Assembly (NCBI RefSeq): GCF_002127325.2
Contig: NC_035439.2
Location: 146,761,709-146,825,708, forward strand
Direction: 5' to 3'
From: Helianthus annuus
Taxonomy: Eukaryota; Streptophyta; Magnoliopsida; Asterales; Asteraceae
Length of the DNA stretch: 64,000 nucleotides
A program made the position numbers and the translations under genes. Of this stretch, positions 22,879 to 34,400 are shown one piece after another. The notes beneath the pieces are model-generated. The model ran no database searches, was not told the origin of the DNA, and saw only the letters and a program-made list of their open reading frames with translations. Each line of letters starts with the position of its first letter. Position 1 is the stretch's first letter.

Positions 22879-25181
22879 TCTAATACTAATAAAAGGGTCT
22901 ACTTAATGCCACATGGCATTCTCATACTAATAAAAGAGTTTACATAATGTCACATGACATTATTATATCCTTCAATTCACTAATATTATTATTATTAATA
23001 TTAATTAATTAATACAAAACAATGAAAAATTCCTTAACAACTTAATACTAATAAATGCTTTTATTGTCTACTTAAATATTGATCATCTACTAAATATATA
23101 ATTAGTTATTAGTAACAATTCTACTTATAATAAACAATTTCAAATAAGAGAAAAATGTCCGGATAGTCCCTGTGGTTTCGCCTTTTTTCACCTATAGTCC
23201 CCAAGTTTCTAAAATTACCTGAATAGTCCCCAACTTTTCATTTTTTGTTCCCGAATAGTCCCTGGGTCTAACTTCAGTTTGTTTTCTCTGTTAAGTGGGT
23301 GTGAAATTACAAAAATACCCTTAATAATTAATAAAAAAACCTAACCTTTTACCCACCCCCACCCCCACCCCTTTCCCTTTCCCCTTTTCTTCTCTCCGAC
23401 CGATGACCAAATCACCATCCGTTTTTCCTTTCTAAAATTACCTGCACATCACTCCAATTTTCTTCCCTATTTTATTCACATCTTCATATGGAACCCCACT
23501 AACATAAAAAATATTCTTTTATCACAAAAGCAACATCATTAAACCATGAAGCTGGAATACTATACATCCAAACACCATTAATTACTTTACTTACCACTTA
23601 CCAACACAAAAACCCTAGAACAAATTCATTCAAATCATTTAACTTAATTGGTTAATTCTCACTTTAATCTTGATCTCACCTTCATTTAATGCTTCATTTG
23701 TGGATCATCACAGGGTTTGTTCAGATCAGCTTGAACAACTGAATCAGCGTCATTCCAGCTCCAATAATTTTGTTCCAAGAAATTGCTTGTGGTTGGGACA
23801 TGCATCCATAGTTGTGTAACATTCGAAGAATCCGGCGCCATCATTCGTGTGGTTGCGAGTGTTGAATCGTCTTTGAAACCGGATAACAAAGGTGAAAAAG
23901 AAGTTGGAATGATTGGTGACATTCCGATCTACCTTTTTCGAAAAACGATTGGAATGTCACCGCAGACGACGGTGTTGCTGCCGGATCTCCCTCTCTATGT
24001 CTTCGATCTCCGCCGCTCACTCTCTCCTTCGAACAGTCTCTCTCTACAATCAGAGGTGTGTGTGAACTGGTACATAAAGGTGATGAAGATTGCGGGGGTG
24101 GTGATGATGGCAGAAGTGGTGGTTGTGGCAGGGGTAGTTGTGACGATGGTAGTGGTCGGTGATGATGGCTGCGGTGGAGGTGATGGTGGTACTAGGGAGA
24201 AAGATCAGGTAGAGAGAGAGAGGGAAAACTGGTGATGGTGATTTGGTCATCGGTCAGAGAGAAGAAAAGAGGAAAGGGAAAGGGGTGGGGGTGGGTAAAA
24301 GGTTAGGTTTTTTTTTATTAATTATTAAGGGTATTTTTGTAATTTCACACCCACTTAACAGAGAAAACAAACTGAAGTTAGACCTAGGGACTATCCGGGA
24401 ACAAAAAAAAAAAAAAAGAAAAGTTGGGGACTATTCAGGTAATTTTAGAAACTTGGGGACTATAGATGAAAAAAGGCGAAACCACAGGGACTATCCGGGC
24501 ATTTTTCTCTTCAAATAATGTTAATGTGACAACACATTCTTATTCTTTAAAATGATTTTTTACTATATGTTTAAAACATCTATTAAATAAATTATTATTT
24601 TATTTTATAATAATAAAAATGGTAAAGAATAGGTTAGTCCGATACTTGAAAACCGGTTTACTTCCATGCTTTAAAAACACTTTTAATGTTATTAGACTCG
24701 TGTAATACACGGGTTTAAGGATAGAGTATCTTCATAATAATTTTGATGCAAGTCTATACTCACCGGATCTCATAAATAGAGTTATATTGATCGAAAGAAT
24801 AGTTTATGTAATGGAACTCTACTACAGGTCCTATCATTGGGTGATCAGGTTATTGAGGCACTCATATTATCCGGAAGTAATACTGGCACTTAAATGTTTA
24901 TCCCTAGATTTCGTTTAATACTACCAAACAGAAGGATACGTATTGAAAAGAAGACAGTTTCCTATCGCCCTATGTTTTGCCATGACGATAAATAAAAGTA
25001 CAAGACAATTCTATGTAAAGTTGGTTTGTTTCTAAAAGAATCGGTTTTTACGCATGACCAACTCGTGCGTCATCTATGGTAAAAAAATCCACTTATATAA
25101 TTTTTTTAAGACACCATAAAATTAAATAAGTTATAATTTTATATCCTTAAACTCGTATAGTACACGGGTCTAATAATCTAG
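22879..25181 (+). mobile_element. Helitron-like element 1, non-autonomous
   Basis: Starts TCTAATACTAATAAAAGGG after A, the typical 5' end of plant Helitrons. It ends with the hairpin ACTCGTATAGTACACGGGT, about 10 bases, then CTAG at 25178-25181. The start is partly repeated at 22924-22963. No RepHel coding is seen. A 1362-bp MULE is inserted at 23148. Another hairpin (CTCGTGTAATACACGGG) at about 24695 could be an alternative or older 3' end. Without the MULE and its TSD the element is about 0.93 kb. Confidence 0.65.
23148..24509. mobile_element. Non-autonomous MULE, 1362 bp
   Basis: Terminal inverted repeats of about 285 bp starting GAGAAAAATGTCCGGATAGT, flanked by a perfect 9-bp TSD TTCAAATAA (23139-23147 and 24510-24518), the Mutator hallmark. 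The TIRs contain the repeated phrase ATAGTCCC(C/T). No transposase. The GC-richer centre (about 23680-24240) has an ORF on minus, 23686-23922, with MAPDSSNVTQLWMHVP and NFLEQNYWSWND, which may be captured host coding sequence (Pack-MULE). Source gene not recognised. The TGGTGGTGATG repeats at 24100-24190 are low complexity. Confidence 0.9.
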
Positions 25182-26048
25182 TCTATACATATAATAAAAG
25201 AAACTATGTTTGAGACACTTGTCATCATATTAGGCTATGTACTATGTAGATAATTATCATTTAGTTTAATATCTTCTAATTAATTATAGACAATCTCCTA
25301 TGAAATATTATTTAGTTTAAGACTTTAATCTCTTTTACCTAATTATAGATAATTGAGAGAGATAAAAGAGATATCCTTTTAATTTTAAATGGTTGATAAA
25401 TATGATTATGAAACATAAACGTTATTGATGATAAAAAGAGTCATAATAGATTATATAAACGTTACTGATGATAAAAAGAGTCATACTAGATTATATTATT
25501 ATTTAAGATATAGATACTATTAAATGATTTATTTAGAAAATATACCATTAAATATTAATCAAAATCTAAAATTACTCAGAAGTTAACCCGTGTAATACAC
25601 CGGGTTTTTTTAAGATATAGTTTTTTTGATTATTTACTATACAAAATTACATTTATTGAAGATATAACTTTTTGATTATTTACTATACCAAATTACATTT
25701 TTTCAACCCGTATAATATACGTGATTTTTAAAAGATATAATTTTTTATATTTGGTATATAAAATTAGATTTATTCAACCCGTACAATACATGGGGTTTTT
25801 CAAGATATAATTTTATTATTATTTGCTAATTTTTATTATTATTTTAGGTATAAAATTATATTTATTCAATCAGTACAACAACATACGAGGTTCTTAAAGA
25901 CATAACTTTTTTATTATTTAATATATAAAATTATATTTATTTAATCCGTTTGTCTAATAAATGAGGTTTCTAAATATACATTGTTTTATTATTTAGTATA
26001 TGAATTTACATTTATTTAGCCCGTGTAAAACACGGGGTTCTCACCTAG
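25182..26048 (+). mobile_element. Helitron-like element 2, non-autonomous
   Basis: Begins TCTATACATATAATAAAAG immediately after the CTAG of element 1 and ends with hairpin CCCGTGTAAAACACGGGG plus CTAG at 26045-26048. Its 3' half (25585-26048) is a degenerate tandem array in which copies of the terminal hairpin (for example CCCGTGTAATACACCGGG, CCCGTATAATATACG, CCCGTACAATACATGGGG) alternate with AT-rich spacers of about 60-90 bp. No ORF of note. Confidence 0.65.
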
Positions 26049-26699
26049 TATATAGATAAAATGAAAAATATACCTACTAAACAATGAATATTTTGATTTT
26101 CCTTACCCTCTCAGTTTCTCAGGAATTAGAAAACTACTCCAAGAGTTAGCAATGCAAAAAAAAGGTAAAATATTGTGCAATCAGTATTTAGTTATTAAAC
26201 CAAGATATATTAATAACTAGAAGTATTAATTTATTCTAAAGTTTTCAATCAAGATAAAACGGAGAGGATCAAAAAAGAAGATTGGTTGGGGTAAGAAGTG
26301 TAGGAAACAATAATAGAAGGACATGTGACAAATAACAAAAAAAAACATAGGTTTTAGTTAATTTTAGCTCATCTTCTGTCTTTCTCTTGCTCTGCATATT
26401 CAAAACCCACCATCTTCAAAAATCCATCGTCTTCAACCTTTTCTTTACTTTCTCTCTCTATAATCACTACATTATATTGCTATTTTCTTCATCAATCAAT
26501 GATTTAAACGCTAAATCAACGTGTTCTTCAACTTTTTTTTTGAAGAAACCTAGTTCAATTTCACACAATTTTCTCATTTTTTCTCGTGTTTTTTAAGCGA
26601 ATCAATCAATTCATTCGATCGGTAGTGTTTAGCATTCAAATTTCGCCAATCATTGAAAAAATTCTAAGAAATCGGCTTCAATCTGTGTACAAAATCTGA
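26049..26699. other. Intergenic, no gene identified
   Basis: AT-rich. The pyrimidine-rich part 26370-26600 (CTTTCTCTCTCTATAATCAC and similar) looks like a plant 5' UTR, but no open frame follows. I see nothing else. Confidence 0.4.
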
Positions 26700-27085
26700 A
26701 GAACTTCATCAATCATTGCGTTTTACGATCTTGGTTTTTGAATTGCGTTTCATGTTCTGGGTTTTCGAATTACGTTTTACGAACAACCTGGGTTTTTGAA
26801 TTGCGTTTTATGATTTGGGTTTTACCACTTTGAATTGTGTTTTACGACATGGGTTCAACAATTGCGTTTTTACGATATGAGGTTTTATCATTGTGAATTG
26901 CGTTTTACGACCTGTGTTTTAACATTGCGTTTTACGATCATTATTGTGAATTGCGTTTTACGATCTGGGTTTTTCCATTGTGAATTGCGTTTTACGACCT
27001 GTGTTTTGAATTGCGTTTTATGATCTGGGTTTTACTATTGTGAATTGCGTTTTAAAACCTGAGTTTTTGAATCGCACTTTACGAT
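26700..27085 (+). repeat. Minisatellite based on GCGTTTTACGAYCTGGGTTTT
   Basis: About a dozen degenerate copies of TTGTGAATTGCGTTTTACGA with CTGGGTTTT or CTGTGTTTT, spaced 25-45 bp. ORFs across it simply read the repeat. It ends about 120 bp before an RLP fragment. Confidence 0.8.
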
Positions 27086-27203
27086 CTGGGTGATCCAATT
27101 AGCAATAGTATAGTGGTTTTAAAGATAAAAAACGCTTGTTTTTATAGTGAAATTTTATAAAAACGTCATATAAAAGAGTTATTAACGTTTTAAAAACGAC
27201 TCA

Positions 27204-27357
27204 CCTTTAATCATTGATTTGATGGCAAGCAACGCTAGACGATCACCGGCGGTGCCGTTCTGTGCCGTAGACGTGTGGATGACTGCGGAAAACATTGCAA
27301 AAATGCATGAGGATGACGAAGGGAGATGGCCGAGAGAAAAGTAACCATTTGTCACTC
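27204..27357 (-). pseudogene. RLP 5' fragment (signal peptide and LRRNT start)
   Basis: About 154 bp homologous to the first codons of RLP1 and RLP2: (M)SDKWLLFSRP..., then, after a frame change, DRLALLAIKSMIKG. The start codon is ACG. The sequence breaks off at the same ACCTTTAATCAT point that follows the Lys-Gly codons in the full genes, so only the 5' end was duplicated. A TATA-like CTATATATAC lies at about 27409. Non-functional. Confidence 0.8.
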
Positions 27358-27804
27358 GTTTTTTTTTTTTGTAGTGAATTATATAGTATTTTTCTATTAA
27401 TTTGCCACTATATATACTTGTATATTTGTTTTTACTAAATATTTTCGGTATTATTTTATTAATATTTTAGGTATTAAATATGAATAAGAAATACGTGGAT
27501 GGAATTGGCTTAACTATTTCCATGCCTTCGCCTTCTGACATAAAGATAAAGGTGATAAGGGATACCAAAGTATATGACAGTATATCAAAATAATTCGACG
27601 ACTAAAAACATACACTTGATTTTATACTAAAAAATCTGTAGAAAGTAGACTAAGGGGCTTTCAAACTATATAAAATACACCCCAAACAGACACTTGATTT
27701 TATACGATTTTAGAAAACATGTCAACAACTAGATTTCCTTTCCATCAGCTTTACTATTTTATAACTAATTTTCACATCCAACGATCATCCCATAACTGAA
27801 ACCA

Positions 27805-28690
27805 AGTTCTTTTAATCATATTGAGCACCACCTTAGAGCCCACGGGGCGGTACGTGATAATATCACGGAATCGATTTTTCAACGCGTTATTCCACCCCCA
27901 CAAGAAAGTTCAACGCGTTATTTTATCACGGAATCGATTTTTCGTTGTTTTTATCAAGCGTTATTCTTTTGTTTTGTGAGGGTAGTTGTTTCTGATAGAT
28001 TTTTTGTTATTTATGATAGATTTGTGATGCAACTGTTAGTTAATTAGGGTTTTCTTATTTTTCGTCACAAATGTGTAGGAAACGATATTATTTTCCCTTA
28101 TTTATTTGGATTACATAAATATTTAATCGGTAAAGAATTATAATTAATCTTTTGTAGGTTATTTTTGACGGATTTGTGACGCAACTGTCAATTAATTAGG
28201 GTTTTCTTGTTTTTCGTCATGGATGCATCGAAAATTTGTAACAAAATCATGAAATTTTTTTTTGTAGGAAATTCATCATAAAGGTGTTGTAATCTGTGAC
28301 GAAAAAAATTGTGTAGAAAATTTCTGTAGGAAATTGTCCCCTTTTCTAGTAGTGGTTCTTTTAATCATATTGAGCACCACCTTAGAGCTCACGGGGCGGT
28401 ACGTGATAATATCACGGAATCGATTTTTCAACGCGTTATTCCACCCCCACAAGAAAGTTCAATGCGTTATTTTATCACGGAATCGATTTTTCGTTATTTT
28501 TATCAAGCGTTATTCTTTTGTTTTGTGAGGGTAGTTGTTGGTTTGGGGGAAATTGTTGGGTGTGGTGGTGAGTGATGACCACCCCCACTAAAAAAGGTTG
28601 TGAGTGATGAAAAAATGGTTGATGACATGGCGGAACTTGATTGGTGCTTGTGAGTGATAGAATTTTATCACTAGTGACCACCCCCTCCCC
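27805..28690. repeat. Duplicated MITE-like segment flanking a CACTA right end
   Basis: A roughly 185-bp sequence starting GTTCTTTTAATCATATTGAG occurs at about 27805-27991 and 28352-28540, nearly identical. Between them, up to 28351, lies DNA ending TTTTCTAGTAGTG, the complement of a CACTA terminal repeat (CACTACTAGAAAA), with internal phrases GACGAAAA and TGTAGGAAA typical of CACTA subterminal repeats. The matching left CACTA end is absent. After 28540 come CCACCCCC motifs ending CCCCTCCCCTTATA (28690), as at 100-135. No coding sequence. Confidence 0.6.
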
Positions 28691-29884
28691 TTATAAAGAC
28701 AAACTTGAGCTTTCTACTAAGTTAAGCACGAATCACATTAAATTATAAAGTTTCAACATACATCTTAGTAGTTACTACTGAACTTTACTACTTGTTTGAT
28801 TCAGGCATTTTAACAACCATAGAGATTCTAAGGAACCCCTTTTCTTCCAACATATCTTTGCAATAAATATAGAAATATTTCTACCTCAAATTTATACTAC
28901 CGTATATGGTTCAACATAAAGTCATACAATCCTACAGAGATTTCACACACAATCTGTTAACATTATAAAACAACTAGTAATTCCATAGTTTCATCGTAAT
29001 TTGGACTTTCCTATTTATCCATACGACTGATCAACGGTTAGGGTTTTATAAATCATAACTCACATACATGTACATCTAATTGGGGCTGATAATCAACATG
29101 CAACTAACAAAATCACTGGAATTTTCCTCTTGTTGTTCCATACCAATCTTTTTACGCCTACCTTTTGTTATATACCATAAAACTGCATTATATGAAAGTC
29201 AAAAAGTGATGAAACTTCTATGCAAAACAAAACGAGAAACAAAGAAGACTCAAAACCAGTTTCAAACCGTCTGTCCCAAATCAAACATATAAATTCATTA
29301 ACGAATAGTCGTAAACTTGCAATGTCATAAACATATAAATACATCTTAAGAGCAGCTTTATGCAACAAAACATAATGAATTCTACATCACAAGTATTAAG
29401 CTGAATACAAAGCATTTCATCAAACAGCAAACTGGCTTAAGAAGCGATTAGGTGAAATCAGTTCTTAGTCCACCAGTAGTCGGGCCTGATGTGGTGCCCC
29501 CTCACCACATAGCGCCCTATGGCGCCTTTGTACACCGCCCCGAGGGGCGCATACCCCTCCAACTTGCTTCCCCTGCAAAAATTTTCACAGCGCCATACCC
29601 CTAAAACCATTTGCTTTTCTCTCACACAGATATATATACATACACATTATATGTATAATTGAAGGGTATAACACACCCATGTGATATAACCCCATCTCTT
29701 ACACAAACGCCACGTGTCGCATAACCCCACACCATGGGAGGTGATGGGGGGTGACCACTACACATGGTCTAGAGTAACAAGACCATGTCAAGTCACAAAC
29801 AAACATAACACAAATACGATATCTAAAATAAAACATACAAAAAACGTCAAGTTTAAAACATAACAAGTTTCTTTGTCAAACTAT
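28691..29884. other. Intergenic, no gene identified
   Basis: AT-rich to about 29450, with only short ORFs lacking family features. From 29480 to 29770 there are GC-rich phrases (GTGGTGCCCCCTCACCACAT, GCGCCCTATGGCGCC, CACCCATGTGATATAACCCC) that resemble a decayed MITE. Nothing else supported. Confidence 0.35.
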
Positions 29885-30003
29885 GTTATAAGTCTAAAAC
29901 ATAATGTACAAGGCAATATCATCATTCATCCCCCTCATCGATGTCGTCTTCATTACATATATATCCAATGTACCTGAAAAGCATGATTCATCAATACGTA
30001 AGA
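29885..30003 (-). pseudogene. F-box gene fragment, downstream part
   Basis: Removing Gypsy 2 and one TAAGA copy joins the minus-strand frame of 38651-38935 to this stretch without a break: ...LRLPKRKSFL continues as RIDESCFSGTLDIYVM and runs to a stop just past 29885. This is the C-terminal side of the F-box-associated domain, so the retrotransposon landed inside the coding sequence. Confidence 0.6.
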
Positions 30004-31449
30004 TGTCACAGCCCCCGATCCCTAGTTTCCGGGGAACGGGCGGCCGTGAGCCAGTTTCGGTGGTATCACGTTTATTTATTCAATTTGGCAGCGGAAATTT
30101 TCATCAGGATCGTAGTTAGGAAATGTTAAATCAGAGTAAACCACCTCCTTTAATAATATTAAACATATGGGTAAAACCCAAGTTTTCAATACACACGTTT
30201 AATAGGAATAAATCCTATTTATTTATTAAAAACATCTCTTTTATTCTTAGGTAACTTTATTGCCACTTTTCCAAGCCTTCAGTGCTGTCCAGCTGGCTTC
30301 TATTTGGCTTTCACATATTGTTACCTGAAACGCGTTTTAAAAACATTTTGTCAGTGGGAAATACTGGTGAGTGAATCCCAGTTTAATCAAGTTTATATAA
30401 AAACAATTTCACAGTGAACAGTATTGAGGGCGCATCCGCAATTACATTTGTTTCCAAGTTATATCAATTACCACCACACGGTAATGTCGTTTCGATTTAT
30501 GGTCATGTTACTCCTTTACCAGGTGGTAACAAATTTTGTATACAAAAGCCCAAATTTACCGACTGTAATTGTATTCTTATAAATACTCAATAACTGTCAT
30601 TCGTATGGAAAGATATTTAAGATTTTGTAAAAACATTTAACAAAAAGAGGATTACTCACATTGCTGTCTTAGGTTATTCTTTAGGGTTTCCTGGTGAATA
30701 TCTATAAATTACACAAATGCACGTGTGTTAGTATAATAACCCTTTTTAACATTAGTAATACCCTCCCCGAGACGGCATTCCAACGACTACGTCGGGCAGA
30801 ACCACGACAGCCGTTACGGAACCCTAGATCAATCGGGCAGCGTATCTAATACGTCTCCAGGGGTTATAATACTTACATCGTAGCAGAACCTCGCTATTTT
30901 AGGGGGTATAATGCCCGGGTATAATAACGCCACTATAGAAATTTAGAAAGAAAGAAAGAAAGTTGAACGACAGACTGAAGGCTCGTTGCCTTCTATTTAT
31001 AGGGCTGAAATCGCACTTCCTCGCGGCCCGCGTGGGATATGGGCAGGGCTTACGTGGCCTGCATTGACTCCGGTCAACTGCGTAGCTTGGCCCGGTCATC
31101 GTATAGCTCCGCCGTGTGTTGGGCCACGTGGCGGCCCAGGGCTGCGCCACCATTCAGGACACTCGCGGCCCGCATGGACTTAAGCGATCTTGTAGGCGGC
31201 CCGCATCAACTAACGTTTTAAACGGAGTCCAATTACATCCTAATGCGGCCCGCATGAGCTTGAGGTGAGGTCCTACGCGGCCCGCCTCAGCTTATCTTTT
31301 AGGGTTTTTAATTTATTTTATATGTTATTTTGTATTTTGGGTTCGGTTTTCACATACGGGGCACATATAAAGACATTTTGGGATATTTTAAGATATATTA
31401 GGGTGTCAGAAATATTATGAGGGTGTCGGTTTTACCGAGGGTTGTTATA
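30004..31449 (-). repeat. Gypsy 2 3' LTR
   Basis: On the minus strand it begins TATAACAACCC directly after the polypurine tract and ends GGGGGCTGTGACA with one mutated base here. The 5' terminal dinucleotide is therefore TA, not TG. Seen on the plus strand, a GAAA microsatellite (30945-30962), a TATA box (minus TATAAATAG, about 30994-31002) and GCGGCCCGC palindromes (31022-31285) form U3 and R. Confidence 0.93.
31022..31285. repeat. GCGGCCCGC palindrome array upstream of TATA, Gypsy 2 LTR
   Basis: Copies of GCGGCCCGC occur near 31023, 31165, 31196, 31244 and 31277, with variants GTGGCCTGC and GCGGCCCAG between. The other LTR has the same set at about 38224-38486. CpG/CpHpG density here is far above the rest of the element. 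It lies just upstream, in transcription sense, of the TATA box near 31000. Confidence 0.7.
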
Positions 31450-31462
31450 TCCTCCCCACCTT
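31450..31462 (-). promoter_or_regulatory. Polypurine tract, Gypsy 2
   Basis: The minus strand reads AAGGTGGGGAGGA immediately before the 3' LTR. It primes plus-strand DNA synthesis and fixes the LTR start as TATAACAACC. Confidence 0.85.
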
Positions 31463-31485
31463 GTTTCAGAGCTCATCCTCGAGAT

Positions 31486-34400
31486 CTATTGGAACAAGTG
31501 TGGATATTTCTTTTGCATTTCTGATTCAAGCTCCCATGAGTATTCAGGTCCTATTTTGGAGTCCCACTTCACTTTGACCAGTACTAATCTCTTATGCTTG
31601 AGATTCTTAATTTTCCTATCTTCAATCTGTAGAGGCCTCTCTACAAATTTGAGTTGTTCATTAACCTCTATATTCTTGAGAGGTACTACAAGTGATTCAT
31701 CAGCTAGACACTTTTTGAGATTAGATACATGAAATACATCATGTATTCCTGCCATTTCCTCTGGCAGTTGTAGCTGATAGGCTACAGGTCCTATTCTTTT
31801 AAGAATTTTGAAAGGTCCAATATACCTGGGACTAAGCTTTCCTCTTTTAATGAATCTTACCACTCCTTTCCAAGGAGAGAATTTTAATAATACTCTATCT
31901 CCTACTTGAAATTCTAATGATTTGCGTCTGTTATCAGCGTAGCTCTTTTGTCGATCACGTGCTGCTTTCAGTCGTTCCTTGACTTGAATGATTTTGTCAG
32001 TTGTTTCTTGTACTATCTCAGGTCCAGATAATTGTTTTTCCCCAATTTCTGCCCAACAGACTGGGGTTCTGCACTTTCGTCCATAAAGTGCTTCGAATGG
32101 TGCAACCATTATACTTGTGTGATAACTGTTATTATAAGAAAATTCTATTAAAGGTAAGTGTTCGTCCCAATTACCTCTGAAATCAAGTACACAAGCTCTA
32201 AGCATGTCTTCCATTGTCTGGATTGTCCTTTCGCTTTGCCCGTCTGTTTGAGGATGATAAGCTGTGCTTAAATTCAACTTGGTTCCCATTGCTTTTTGGA
32301 AACTTGACCAAAAATGAGAAGTAAAACGGCTATCTCTATCGGAAACAATTGATAAAGGAATGCCATGTAAAGAAACGATTTCTTGTACATACAATTTGGC
32401 TAATTGTTCCATACTAAAGGTTTCCTTCATTGGTAAGAAATGAGCTGATTTGGTTAGCCTATCTACAATCACCCAGATTGTATCATTACCTTTTCTTGTT
32501 TTGGGTAATTTGGTAACAAAATCCATTGTTATCAATTCCCATTTCCAGACTGGCATTTCTGGTTGTTGTAACAATCCTGAGGGTTTTTGATGTTCAGCTT
32601 TAACTTGTGAGCAAGTTAAACATTTAGAAACATAGGCTGCTACATCCTTTTTCATTCTATCCACCAGAAATTTTTCCTTAAATCCTGGTACATTTTATCA
32701 CTTCCTGGATGCATCGTATATTTAGACTTATGGGCTTCTTCTAATATACGGTGACGTAAATTTCCTAATTTAGGTATCCACATTCTCTTTTTATGGAACC
32801 TCCAAATTCCATCTGTTCATTGTTCTAATTCTTTAATCATTCATTTTAATTTTTCAGTATCTTCCTTGATTACTGATTCTTGAACTTTCCTAATCTGATC
32901 ATTTAAATCTACTTGAAGATTTAATTTAAGAGAACGTACCCTTTTTGGCTTTTCATGATACTTTCGACTTAAAGCATCTGCCACTACATTTGCTTTTCCT
33001 GCATGATACTGGATATCACAATCATAATCACTAAGTAATTCCATCCAGCGTCTTTGTCTCATATTCAACTCTTTTTGCCCGAAGACATATCTTAAACTTT
33101 TATGATCTGTGAAAATAGTAAACTTACTACCATAAAGATAATGTCTCCAAATCTTAAGGGCAAAAACTATAGCTCCTAGTTCCAAATCATGGGTTGAATA
33201 ATTTTCTTCATGATTCTTAAGCTGTCTAGAGGCGTAAGCTATAACCTTTTGACGTTGCATTAATACACATCCATATCCTAACTTTGAAGCGTCACAAAAG
33301 ACTACAAAGTCTTCAGTTCCTTCTGGTAACGCTAGTATGGGTGTATGGGTTAATCTTTGCTTAAGGATTCTAAAGGCTTCTTCTTGTTTTGGTCCCGATT
33401 CAAATTTAACAGATTTACAGGTTAACTTTGTTAAAGGAATGGCTATTCTAGAAAAATCTCGGATAAATCTTCTATAATCACCGGCCAATCCTAAGAAACT
33501 TCTAACCTCAGTTGGTGACTCTGGGTTTTCCATTTAGTAATTGCCTCGATTTTTGTCGGATCTACATGAATTCCTTCATGGTTAACTAAATGTCCGAGGA
33601 ATTGCACCTGTTCTAACCAAAATTCACACTTTGGAAACTTAGCATAAAGCTTTTCTCTTCTCAATAAACTTAAAAGTAATTGCAAATGCTTTGCATGCTC
33701 CTCTTTACTTTTAGAGTAAATTAGAATATCATCTATGAAGACAATTATGAATTTATCCAAATATGGCTTACATATTCGGTTCATCATGTCCATAAATGCG
33801 GCTGGGGCATTGGTTAAACCAAATGGCATGACAGTAAATTCATAATGACCATACCTGGTTCTGAATGCGGTTTTAGGAATATCCTCTTCCTATACCTTTA
33901 ATTGATGATATCCTGATCTTAAATCAATTTTAGAGAAAAATCGAGCTCCTTGAAGTTGATCAAACAAATCATCGATTCTTGGTAATGGATACCGATTCTT
34001 AATCATGACTTTGTTCAATTCACGGTAGTCAATGCACATACACATTGATCCGTCCTTCTTTTTAACGAATAAAATCGGTGCTCCCCATGGTGATGAGCTT
34101 GGCTGTATAAATCCCTTCTCCAACAATTCGTCTAATTGTTTCTTCAGTTCTTGCATTTCAGCGGGTGCCAAATGATAAGGTGCTTTGGCAATTGGTGCTG
34201 TTCCTGGTAGCAGGTGAATTCTGAATTCAACTTCCCTGTCAGGTGGTAGTCCTGACAATTCTTCTGGAAAGACATCTGAAAACTGGGACACTACTGGAAT
34301 GTCTTTTAATTCTTTTCCTTTCGTGTTAGTGATTATAGAAATCAAATACATTATAGATCCTTTCCTTATATAACTTGCAGTTTTCATCACAGAGATGAAT

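Noticed and set aside
24050..24250. His/Thr-rich ORF in the small MULE
   Set aside because: A reading of a TGGTGGTGATG repeat.
30899..31221. GC-rich ORFs around the Gypsy 2 palindromes (again at 38100-38422)
   Set aside because: Readings of the GCGGCCCGC array and the LTR promoter on both strands.
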